Both the position numbers and the translations under genes were made by a program. A stretch of 64,000 nucleotides of DNA from Nocardia crassostreae (lineage in GTDB: Bacteria; Actinomycetota; Actinomycetes; Mycobacteriales; Mycobacteriaceae), in the NCBI RefSeq assembly GCF_001613405.1, contig NZ_BDCH01000006.1, positions 62,001-126,000 of the forward strand. Direction: 5' to 3'. Within the stretch, counting starts at the first letter, position 1. Every line of letters begins with the position of its first letter. Shown here piece after piece: positions 57,319 to 64,000 of the stretch. The notes beneath the pieces were generated by a model. That model was given only the letters and a program-made list of their open reading frames with translations. It made no database searches and had not been told where the DNA came from.

Positions 57319-59510
57319 CGCCCGAAACCTCCTCCGCGTTGCTGCGCCAAAGCCCGGCGCCGGCGCACCCGCTCGGTCGCGATCGACGCGCTCTTGGGGT
57401 CTGTGCCGTTGAAGTTGTAGATATCGACCCGGGCGGTATGCCCGCCCGGGCCCTCAGCCAGATCGGTCAGGCCGAAACCGGTTCCGACCAGCTCTTTGAA
57501 GGTGTTCGCACCCCATTCGATCGGCTTGGTGACCAGCTCGGCAGCCTTGGTTGCGAGCAATGAGCCGGCCATGGATCCGATCGCGGTACCCAACGCGCCG
57601 CCGAATTGGCTGCCCGCATCGGATGCGAGACCCTTGATCGCGCCGGTGATTCCCTTGACGAACCCGCCGTTGGCAGCGCCGGTCAGGTATCCCTGCACTC
57701 CGGCAACGAGCTGACTAGATGGGTCGAGGTTGAAGGCTTGCGGTTTGTCCTTCTCCATCAAGGGGACGTCGACGGTCTTGTCCGCCGACCAACCCAGGAG
57801 ATTGGCGATGGGACCACCGGGTTCCAGCGCGGCCGCCACGCCCGGACCACCGAATGCACCGATCAATGAGGCGATCTTCGCAGCTGCCTGCTGACCTGAC
57901 TCGCCCAGCGGTGCAGCCAGTTCGGTGCCGACCATGGCCGCACGATCGATGGTGTCGCTGTCCTGATAGATCAGCGGCCGCTTCGGCGTCAGGCTCTGCT
58001 GACCCGCCGGGTACTCACCTGCGGGCTCGCCGTTCGGTGTGATGCCACTCCCGGTCTGCACAACTTGCAGGCCAGGACTGACAAGGGATTCCGTGGGCAG
58101 ACTGGATACCGGATCCGATCCGTAGGTACAAAGACCAACCTGGGGTATCGCGGGGGTGTACGTATTGCCTTGGAGGTCAACAACACCACTCGGTGTTGTG
58201 CCGGGCACGTCTCCGCCGCTGAGCTCCGATCCGGAGCCGCCGTCGGGCTCTACCTCGCTGCGCAATGTCATCGACGCCTGCAGGCTGCCGCCGAACTCAG
58301 GACCGATCAATCGGCCAAGTTGCTCGCCGATCAGCGGCGCCAGGTCACCGGCAGTCCCGAGCGCGGGAGCGAGTAACTGCCCCAGCATCGACCCCACGCG
58401 ACTGCCCGCCGTGGTCGCGGCGCCGGTGACTCCGGAGCTGAGGGCCTCGGACAGAGATCCGAGCTCACCGGAGCCAGTTTCAGCCGGGCCGGTCGACAGA
58501 CCGGGCATACGGAGACCGGCCAGGGCCCCCAGTAGCCCGGTGGGAGTGGCCTGCATCGACGCCGTCAAGGGCAGTGGGGCATCCGGCGCGGTCGAAGCCG
58601 ACGGACTCTGCACCGACCCCAACGCGCTCCCCGGCTGCGAGGCCAGCGGACCGCCGGGCCGGAACATCGGCGCCAGTGCCGATCCCACCGCTGCACCGGC
58701 CGATCTGCTCGCATTCAAGGCGGCATCGCCGATGCCGCCCAACATGTCCGCGACACCACCCTGCCCGAGCATGTCTCGCCACAATGCGGGGTTCGCCGCC
58801 GGATCCCCAACGGGCCCGGACGCGCCGAACTCGTTCAACAATCCGGTCAGGTACCGGGCCGACGGCACCCATCCCGCATTGATCGCCTGCAAGATCGGCA
58901 GCGTGTCCGAGTTGGTCGCCGCGGCGTTCACCACGAACTCGCCTGGGGAGGCGAGCATCAGGACTCTGTCCTCAGTCGGGCCTCCCGGCCCGAACACCAA
59001 ACCGCCGCGCGCTCGCCGGATCGGTTCCACTCCGTCATCGGTTGCCGAATCCTCGTACATCCGATGCTCTTCGACGATGTTCTCCCCGCCCGAGCGGTTT
59101 CGCCGCTTGGCCGGATTGAGCAGCGTCGTCTTGGAGCTGATCTTGACGATGCGAGTTTCGGTCTCGACATCGTCCGGTTCGGTGTTGCCGCGCAACAGGT
59201 TCAGTGCTTCGGAAGCGACATGGTCCGCAAAGAAGTTCGGGACGTGGCCGAGAACCTCCTCAAAGATGCGAGCCAGTGCACCGAACGGCCGGGCGCGCCC
59301 GACAATGGAGTTCGGCAGACCCTTGTCGTCATCGGCAACGAGGATCGGATCCTCATCGGGAAGGGTGATGAGAGACGTCCCCTTGGTGGGTCCACCCTCC
59401 CACACCGCACCGCTGGGAAGTGCGATCTTCTTCCCCGGAGCCGGCTGCCCGCTGGTTGTCATCGCAAGAATGTCCGGCAAGGTCATTGCCGTTGGGCGTT
59501 GCTTGTCCAC
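57315..59510 (-). CDS. Tape measure-like tail protein
   Basis: A 731-residue protein in the tape-measure position between tail chaperone and distal tail genes. It is Gly/Ala/Pro/Ser-rich with hydrophobic helical stretches. It has the FGPGGPTEDRVLMLASPGEF segment followed by VVNAAATNSD, a motif common in tape measure proteins of actinophages, and a basic end (ERVRRRRALAQQRGGGFGR). It lacks the long coiled coil typical of larger tape measures, so the tail would be short, or this is only part of the usual protein. GTG start at 59510, weak ribosome site. Confidence 0.75.
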   Translation of the reverse strand: MDKQRPTAMTLPDILAMTTSGQPAPGKKIALPSGAVWEGGPTKGTSLITLPDEDPILVADDDKGLPNSIVGRARPFGALARIFEEVLGHVPNFFADHVASEALNLLRGNTEPDDVETETRIVKISSKTTLLNPAKRRNRSGGENIVEEHRMYEDSATDDGVEPIRRARGGLVFGPGGPTEDRVLMLASPGEFVVNAAATNSDTLPILQAINAGWVPSARYLTGLLNEFGASGPVGDPAANPALWRDMLGQGGVADMLGGIGDAALNASRSAGAAVGSALAPMFRPGGPLASQPGSALGSVQSPSASTAPDAPLPLTASMQATPTGLLGALAGLRMPGLSTGPAETGSGELGSLSEALSSGVTGAATTAGSRVGSMLGQLLAPALGTAGDLAPLIGEQLGRLIGPEFGGSLQASMTLRSEVEPDGGSGSELSGGDVPGTTPSGVVDLQGNTYTPAIPQVGLCTYGSDPVSSLPTESLVSPGLQVVQTGSGITPNGEPAGEYPAGQQSLTPKRPLIYQDSDTIDRAAMVGTELAAPLGESGQQAAAKIASLIGAFGGPGVAAALEPGGPIANLLGWSADKTVDVPLMEKDKPQAFNLDPSSQLVAGVQGYLTGAANGGFVKGITGAIKGLASDAGSQFGGALGTAIGSMAGSLLATKAAELVTKPIEWGANTFKELVGTGFGLTDLAEGPGGHTARVDIYNFNGTDPKSASIATERVRRRRALAQQRGGGFGR

Positions 59511-59566
59511 AATTCACATCCACTTTCTGTGCCGACTGCGCCCGAGCTCGGCCCACCGGCGCGCGA

Positions 59567-59951
59567 TCACCGGCTCCAGCCGAGGAATTCGTTCATCCGA
59601 TCGACGCCCGTGGCCGTGCCCACCCGTTCGCGGTCAGTGCCGACGCCGGGTCGCTGGATGCGTTCGGGCCGGTTGCGGCCGTTCCGCGCGTCGTCGGTCT
59701 TCTTCCAGGCCAGCCAGCGCACGGTGTCGACGGCTTCCGCGAGCAGCTGTGCCTCCAGCGGCCACTGGTGCTGATCGGGGTAAAGGGTGCGCATCAACGC
59801 CGAATCGCTGGGCAGAAACTGCACGATGGCTTTCAGGTCACCCCAGGTCAGGGTTTCACCGCCGAGTCGGCGCAGCCGAAGTCCACGGGTGATCAGGTCG
59901 TATTCGATTGCCTCGCCATGCTCTTCGAGAAGAGCATGGCGGCCTAGGATT
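59567..59951 (-). CDS. Tail assembly chaperone, -1 frameshift extension (gpT-like)
   Basis: This frame has no start of its own near its beginning. It is entered from 59944-60234 by a -1 slip: after the slip the frame reads GILGRHALLEEHGEAIEYDL and on through TWGDLKAIVQFLPSDSALM to the stop at 59567. The EAIEYDLI-RGLRLRRLG sequence is typical of the second part of siphovirus tail chaperones. The fused product is about 223 residues. Confidence 0.8.
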
Positions 59952-60234
59952 CCCCCAGGCTGATCCCCGAGTGCGCGCGCCAGGCCTCCAGCATTTCATG
60001 GTAGGCGTCCGGATCCATATTGTCCAGGGCCGCAAGCGCTTCGGGAGACAGCGTGATCTCCAGCAGGGTGTACATCGCGTCCACATCACCCAGGCGGCGG
60101 ATCCGGCGAACCAGGCCCGGCTTGAGGTAGGACAGCGACGGCAGCTGGATCTCGACGCCGCTCACCCGGTAGAAGAAGTCGTCCTTCACCTTGACCGGAG
60201 TGGTGATCGTGATAGGGGCTTTCGGGGAAGTCAT
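59944..60234 (-). CDS. Tail assembly chaperone, first part (gpG-like)
   Basis: A 96-residue protein located right after the major tail protein, as lambda gpG is. It is mostly helical (LKPGLVRRIRRLGDVDAMYT, LSPEALAALDNMDPDAYHEM) and ends SGISLGES. A small fraction of ribosomes should shift at the slippery site near its end to make the longer gpGT-like protein; together they chaperone tail-tube assembly on the tape measure. ATG at 60234. Confidence 0.82.
   Translation of the reverse strand: MTSPKAPITITTPVKVKDDFFYRVSGVEIQLPSLSYLKPGLVRRIRRLGDVDAMYTLLEITLSPEALAALDNMDPDAYHEMLEAWRAHSGISLGES
59950..59956 (-). other. Slippery heptamer for programmed -1 frameshift
   Basis: On the minus strand GGGGGAA is followed after two bases by the zero-frame TAG stop (59944-59946). 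The -1 frame is open across it and leads into the 59567-59951 extension. Confidence 0.75.
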
Positions 60235-60297
60235 TGTTACGCAGACCTTTCAAGGTTTGAATTGGTTATGGGTTTCCAGGCGTTGAAACAAGAAGGG

Positions 60298-60351
60298 CCC
60301 AACAGCGGCGGGCGGGCCTGCGCATAGGATTGGAATCCCGCCGCCGTTGGG
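60298..60351 (-). terminator. Hairpin downstream of major tail protein gene
   Basis: A 15-bp stem with one mismatch (60298-60312 with 60337-60351) and a 24-base loop, followed on the minus strand by CCCTTCTTGTTT. It may be a partial terminator that lowers expression of the downstream tail genes relative to the major tail protein. Confidence 0.55.
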
Positions 60352-60441
60352 GGTTGTTGGACGGCCATCACCCGTCGTCAGGCATGGTTCGACCCACTCG
60401 GGTTCTCCCCATGGTGATTTTGACGGTCGATGCCGTCGAGA

Positions 60442-61032
60442 TCAGGCAGTGAGCTTGTTGCCGTCGTTCAGGTAGCGGTACGCCTTCACACCGCTGTCGT
60501 CCTTGAACGCATCAACGGTAATGGTGAACCCGGCCAGCTCATTCGACACGAACTTCTTCTCGGTAACCGAGGAGATCTTGGCGTTCGGCAGCACGATGCG
60601 CAGCTTCTTGTCCTCGTTCATCATGTCGAAGACCCACGAACGCCGCGGCAGCACCGAACCGGTCTCCTTGACCGTGTACAGCGCACCGGAAGTGGTGGTG
60701 GCATTGGTCGGAACAACATTGTCCTTACCGAACACCTCGGTCAGAACATCCTGATCCCACACCGCATACAGAGTCAGCCCAAACCGCACCGAATGCTCGG
60801 TCTGCAGCTGGGCAATAATATCGGCGTTCCAGTCCTTGATCGACTCGATCCGCCGCTCACCCATCGATTCAATGCAGTCCTCGGATACATACCCGAGCGC
60901 CTTGAACGCAGGATCGATAACGCCATCCGCACCGGTCGGCAGCGAGGTAGCCAGCGGAGCAACCAGAACACCACCGGTAACAGCGATGTTCGGAGTGCCG
61001 GCACCAATAAACTTGCTAGAGGGCTTAGCCAT
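60442..61032 (-). CDS. Phage major tail protein
   Basis: A 196-residue protein of the major tail tube type. Marks: PNIAVTGGVLVAPLATSLPT, LGYVSEDCIES, IKDWNADIIAQLQTEHSVRF, YTVKETGSVLPRRSW, ending in a beta-rich segment. The ATG at 61032 is chosen because AAGGGAG lies 8 bases in front; ATG 61038 would be too close. Its place before the tail chaperone is diagnostic. Confidence 0.88.
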   Translation of the reverse strand: MAKPSSKFIGAGTPNIAVTGGVLVAPLATSLPTGADGVIDPAFKALGYVSEDCIESMGERRIESIKDWNADIIAQLQTEHSVRFGLTLYAVWDQDVLTEVFGKDNVVPTNATTTSGALYTVKETGSVLPRRSWVFDMMNEDKKLRIVLPNAKISSVTEKKFVSNELAGFTITVDAFKDDSGVKAYRYLNDGNKLTA

Positions 61033-61109
61033 CTTCATATCTCCCTTGGGATTGTTGCGCAGGCCCTAGGGATGTGTATTCAGTTGTTACTCCCGCGCTT
61101 TCGGGGGAG

Positions 61110-61547
61110 TCACGCGAGGACTTTTCCTCGCACGATCATATCGGCAATAACCGTATACCGCGGAGCAGCAGTCACCGGGTCGGTATCGTTCTGTTCACCG
61201 GCATCCTCAACATAATCGCACCACACAGCGCCGATATACCCAGGCGCAGCAGCGTTCACAATGCCTCGGACCAGAGCCGCCAGACTCGCTGCGTTACCCT
61301 CATCATCGGTGCACTCGAACACAACACGCGGCCGATCGAGGATCAGGCGAGGGCCTCGGCTCCCCTCCCGATCTTCACGATCAAGCCGCGCCTTGCGGTC
61401 GTTTCGGGTTATCCGAACCATCCGCATCGGCCGCGGCTCGGGAACCCTTGTCACGACCGTTGCATTGTCCGAGAATTCCCCGAGTTGGGCAGACAGATAA
61501 TCGACAAGCGCCTTTTCAATGTCAGGGAATCTTATTTTCTCCAACAC
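61110..61547 (-). CDS. Tail terminator/completion protein
   Basis: A 145-residue protein in front of the major tail gene, the usual place of a tail terminator. A helix (EKALVDYLSAQLGEF) leads to beta strands (ATVVTRVPEPRPMRMVRITR, RPRVVFECTDDEGNA), a pattern common in these proteins. GTG at 61547 is chosen because GGGGTG lies 6 bases in front; an in-frame ATG at 61589 precedes that site. The 194 bases to the next gene hold nothing convincing. Confidence 0.72.
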   Translation of the reverse strand: MLEKIRFPDIEKALVDYLSAQLGEFSDNATVVTRVPEPRPMRMVRITRNDRKARLDREDREGSRGPRLILDRPRVVFECTDDEGNAASLAALVRGIVNAAAPGYIGAVWCDYVEDAGEQNDTDPVTAAPRYTVIADMIVRGKVLA

Positions 61548-61741
61548 AGATATCACCCCTTTCGCCATGATAGTTACACTAGGATTCAAATTTCTGATCG
61601 AGGTACGATGGGTCGGTCAATGACGGCCAGCCACTACTCGTCAGTGGCGTCTGGAAGAGATGCGGGGTCAGGGTATTCTGCGCGCTCCTCCTACATGAGA
61701 TACGTGCGATTCCAGAGTGACATGAGGTGATCTTTTTCATC

Positions 61742-62056
61742 TCAGGTAGGAGCACGATCTTCACCACTAACAACTTCCAGGAGGCCATCGATCTCCGCAT
61801 ACAAATCATGAGCTGGATCAGATCCATGCTGGAAATCTGCACGCACCCGCTCCGCATCAACTATGAACTCATCCCGCTCCAACTCCCAGATCTCTGGATG
61901 TCCAATAATCGACATGGCCTTACCCACGACACTCGATACCGCTGGCTCGAAATGCCCCGTATCAGAATTGATAATAAACCCGACAATATGCCCTTCGGAA
62001 TCCTTCTCCACCCGCAACGGTCGATTGAAGTACGAGTAGTAAATAGGAAACTTCAT
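61742..62056 (-). CDS. Small acidic protein, possible immunity protein
   Basis: A 104-residue acidic protein (FPIYYSYFNRPLRVEKDSEG, MSIIGHPEIWELERDEF, DLYAEIDGLLEVVSGED). Not a recognised phage structural family. It lies among the head-tail genes, 63 bases after another unrecognised gene that is coupled to a toxin-like gene, so an immunity role is a reasonable guess. ATG at 62056; AAAGGA lies 11 bases upstream. Confidence 0.55.
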   Translation of the reverse strand: MKFPIYYSYFNRPLRVEKDSEGHIVGFIINSDTGHFEPAVSSVVGKAMSIIGHPEIWELERDEFIVDAERVRADFQHGSDPAHDLYAEIDGLLEVVSGEDRAPT

Positions 62057-62119
62057 TAGCCCAAACGTCCTTTCGGAAGACCCTTCGCGAGCGCTTCCCA
62101 GAACTCACCGGCGTGGCGA

Positions 62120-62764
62120 TCATTCCTCAAATCTGGTCCACACATCGGACGGAGCACCTCCTGGATCGAAGAAGTTGTCGATACCCGTCGCTGTCGGCCT
62201 ACCGAAATAGGTTGGATCGCCTGGGTCTATCTCCGAATCCAGAGCCATGGAAAGATCCCGCAGTGCAGCAGCCAGACGTGGCTGATTCGCTGCATATGTT
62301 TCAGGTTGAGGCCGACCTCGCAAATCGTACGGCATCCAGGCATCGGAGAACGTCACCAGTTCAGCGGCGACGTAGTCCGCATAGACGTCAACACTCAACC
62401 GGAACAGGTTGCTGTGAACGGCCTGCTGTTCGCCCCCACTGACTTCGCCGACACAGTTGACGGTGGCCGTCACCGAGCCGATCTCACCAGTACGCAGGAC
62501 GCCGCGAACCTCGTGTGCGATGAGCGCTGCGCCTTCCGCTGGTAATCGGCTGTTATCAGGGGCAAACTCGCCGTCGAAGAGATAGCTCCTGGGGCTCCCT
62601 GCCTCGGATACCCTCACGCGGAAGACTGGTGCACCGACTGCAAGCCGCAAACGGGCCAATGTGGCGTATGCGGCCATAAATTCGCGCATGCACAACTCGA
62701 CAACGTCGGCTTCTTCGTGGTCACGTCCCCATGTCCATCGACCGACGGGTGTCCTAGTGATCAC
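62120..62764 (-). CDS. Unknown protein coupled to toxin-like gene, possible immunity protein
   Basis: A 214-residue protein I cannot place with certainty. It has an alpha/beta pattern and a C-terminal LDSEIDPGDPTYFGRPTATG then SDVWTRFEE, a style I associate with actinobacterial immunity-type proteins. GTG at 62764 overlaps the stop of the toxin-like gene (GTGA), so the two are made together. No membrane helix or signal peptide. Confidence 0.55.
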   Translation of the reverse strand: MITRTPVGRWTWGRDHEEADVVELCMREFMAAYATLARLRLAVGAPVFRVRVSEAGSPRSYLFDGEFAPDNSRLPAEGAALIAHEVRGVLRTGEIGSVTATVNCVGEVSGGEQQAVHSNLFRLSVDVYADYVAAELVTFSDAWMPYDLRGRPQPETYAANQPRLAAALRDLSMALDSEIDPGDPTYFGRPTATGIDNFFDPGGAPSDVWTRFEE

Positions 62765-64000
62765 AGCGTTCCTTCCGGAGTAAATCGACCGTTCAGAGGG
62801 ATGAAGATGATCCCGTCTGGGGTACGGATGACTACCTGGATACCATTCTTCAGGTAGTTCTGTTCAAGACGTACGAGGTGCGGTGCGAGATCTACCTTTA
62901 AGACGGACGTATCGAGGACAAACGTCTGGACGTCGGCACCGGAGTCCGTCAGCTGTCGCATTTCTTGGAAAACCTTGCCGATCACCTTCTTTGGGTTGTT
63001 CGACTGAACATCCTTGAACTGCCAGCCGTGCACATCACCGTTCTGGTCTCGTGCCATCAAGTCCAGATCGGTACGCTCGCCGGTAATGACACCGCGCTTG
63101 ATCTCATGCCCCCCTTGCTTGACCTCGAATACGATGTCCGTGATTCCGCGGTCCAACAACCGCCCAGCGAGCCTAATCTGCTCCAAGCTGCCAGGAATCA
63201 CATCATACCGAGCGAGATTCGACACCACAGACGAGAAGTTGGTAGCGTCCTTGAACCGTCCGGAGGCGATGGCCTCGGCAAGTTCCTTACCTGCTGGATG
63301 GTTGGCGAGGTTGTCCAGGATCGTGCCCACATCGCCTGCCTTAACCTTGGTACCCACCAACTGATCTCGAACCTGCTGTTCCAATTCCCCACCCCGATCG
63401 AGCGGTCTTGGGGCGCTGCCGGGCCGCTTCCAACCGCCGGATCCAGACGAAGGTTGTTGTCGCCCTCCTCCGGAGGATTGATTGAACTTGGCACCGGTCC
63501 ACGTACCGCCGTCTTCCAAGCCACCGCCAATGGCTCTTGAACTCGGATGTTTTGGAGGGAATAGCCTGCCCTCAAGCGAGGCTTTCCCTGCTAGCCCTTG
63601 CAGGACGCCCATGTGAGCGCCGCCTGGAACTAGACGCAGTCCTCCCGACCATCCAGCTGGACCGCGGAAGAAGTCCTTGATAGGAATATCGATCTTGACG
63701 AAGCCAGTCAATGTGGCTCCACCACGGCGGTCGGCCAATGTGCCAGCCGTCTTTGGCGATGGCGCACTTATAGTGTTTGCAGACGCGACAGGGGTTGGGC
63801 CGGTTTCTCGGCTGTTGATAGCTTGTTGTCTAAGCACCAGAGACCTGGGTCCGACCGCACCTGGTTGACGACCAGCCTCGGTCGTCACATAGACCTTCGT
63901 AGACTGAGCCAACTTTGGTCGCCCTCGGAAGTCCGTCTGGTCGAGTACAGCGCGGTAGGAGTTTCCGAGAACCCTTGGCAATCCGCCTCTTCTGCCACCG
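62761..64000 (-). CDS. Phage-cluster protein with nuclease-toxin-like C terminus (may continue past window)
   Basis: The frame is open to the window edge. A TTG at 63981 with AAGAGG just in front could be the start (406 residues), or the protein continues beyond. The N-terminal part has no recognised domain; a Gly/Ser/Pro linker (SSGGGRQQPSSGSGGWKRPG) follows. The last 200 residues look like a polymorphic toxin tip: LANHPAGKELAEAIASGRFK, DIVFEVKQGGHEIKRG, then GERTDLDLMARDQNG and HGWQFKDVQ. The spaced acid, D-L-D and Q-x-K fit a PD-(D/E)XK-type nuclease core. It is followed by an overlapping gene, as toxins are by their immunity genes. Toxic activity is inferred, not shown. Confidence 0.6.
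   Translation of the reverse strand, partial: GGRRGGLPRVLGNSYRAVLDQTDFRGRPKLAQSTKVYVTTEAGRQPGAVGPRSLVLRQQAINSRETGPTPVASANTISAPSPKTAGTLADRRGGATLTGFVKIDIPIKDFFRGPAGWSGGLRLVPGGAHMGVLQGLAGKASLEGRLFPPKHPSSRAIGGGLEDGGTWTGAKFNQSSGGGRQQPSSGSGGWKRPGSAPRPLDRGGELEQQVRDQLVGTKVKAGDVGTILDNLANHPAGKELAEAIASGRFKDATNFSSVVSNLARYDVIPGSLEQIRLAGRLLDRGITDIVFEVKQGGHEIKRGVITGERTDLDLMARDQNGDVHGWQFKDVQSNNPKKVIGKVFQEMRQLTDSGADVQTFVLDTSVLKVDLAPHLVRLEQNYLKNGIQVVIRTPDGIIFIPLNGRFTPEGTL

Larger units (their letters stand above)
46335..64000 (-). mobile_element. Prophage or phage-tail cluster (right end outside window)
   Basis: All genes from 64000 down to about 46335 are on the minus strand, closely packed, and follow the siphovirus order: tail terminator, major tail protein, frameshifted tail chaperone, tape measure, distal tail, Gp37-like tail protein, fibre-type proteins, amidase lysin. 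No integrase, terminase, portal, capsid or holin is seen here; they may lie beyond 64000. The left border is uncertain: the last clear phage gene ends at 47805 and the AT-richer cassette at 46335-47763 may be phage cargo. No att repeats were found. Confidence 0.75.

Noticed and set aside
58156..59892. 578-codon plus-strand frame in the phage region
   Set aside because: Antisense to the tape measure; Pro/Ser/Arg-rich shadow.

Overview
The window is high-GC DNA from a mycolic-acid-producing actinomycete, most likely Nocardia or a close relative. From about 2.1 to 34.3 kb the gene order matches the cell-wall locus of Mycobacterium tuberculosis (emb, accD4-pks13-fadD32, the Rv3802c-type cutinase, mycolyltransferases, aftB-ubiA-PAP2-glfT2-glf). 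This is known synteny. The long run of mycolyltransferase paralogs and the DUF732 lipoprotein inside the locus are more like Nocardia than Mycobacterium.

Layout. 1-936: 3' end of an Emb arabinosyltransferase on +. 1.0-2.0 kb: a small DUF5988-like gene and an alpha/beta hydrolase. 2.1-5.5 kb: a complete second Emb on -. 5.6-14.5 kb: accD4, pks13 and fadD32, the mycolic-acid condensation operon. 14.9-16.4 kb: a cutinase-like gene translationally coupled to a lipoprotein gene. 16.5-27.4 kb: eight consecutive antigen-85-type mycolyltransferases, all on -, most separated by their own terminators. One carries four LGFP repeats and one has lost its catalytic histidine. 27.6-34.3 kb: the arabinogalactan operon glf-glfT2-PAP2-ubiA-aftB, with overlapping genes and a probable leaderless start at glf.

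The products act together. Glf and GlfT2 build galactan; the PAP2 phosphatase and UbiA make the arabinose donor; Emb and AftB add arabinan; FadD32-AccD4-Pks13 make mycolates; the mycolyltransferases attach them to the cell envelope.

34.5-46 kb is an accessory and regulatory stretch: a secreted protein, a Uma2-type protein, small membrane proteins, a MerR/TipAS regulator with a clear operator, a secreted trypsin-like protease, a PknB-type kinase, an NAD(P)-binding protein, an EamA transporter divergent from a MarR regulator, an XRE/MmyB-type regulator, and a free-standing NHL beta-propeller. Three genes here appear to carry single-base frameshifts; a fourth lies in the phage lysin gene.

From about 46.3 kb to the right edge is a siphovirus-type prophage or phage-tail cluster, all on -. 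It is read from right to left: a protein with a nuclease-toxin-like C terminus and two possible immunity genes, tail terminator, major tail protein, tail-assembly chaperone with a programmed -1 frameshift, tape measure, distal tail protein, Gp37-like tail protein, three tandem collagen-like tail proteins, further fibre proteins, and an amidase lysin. At its left end is an AT-richer group of unrecognised genes that resembles a toxin/immunity cassette. No head or terminase genes and no att site are visible, so a complete prophage cannot be told from a tail-only element within this window.
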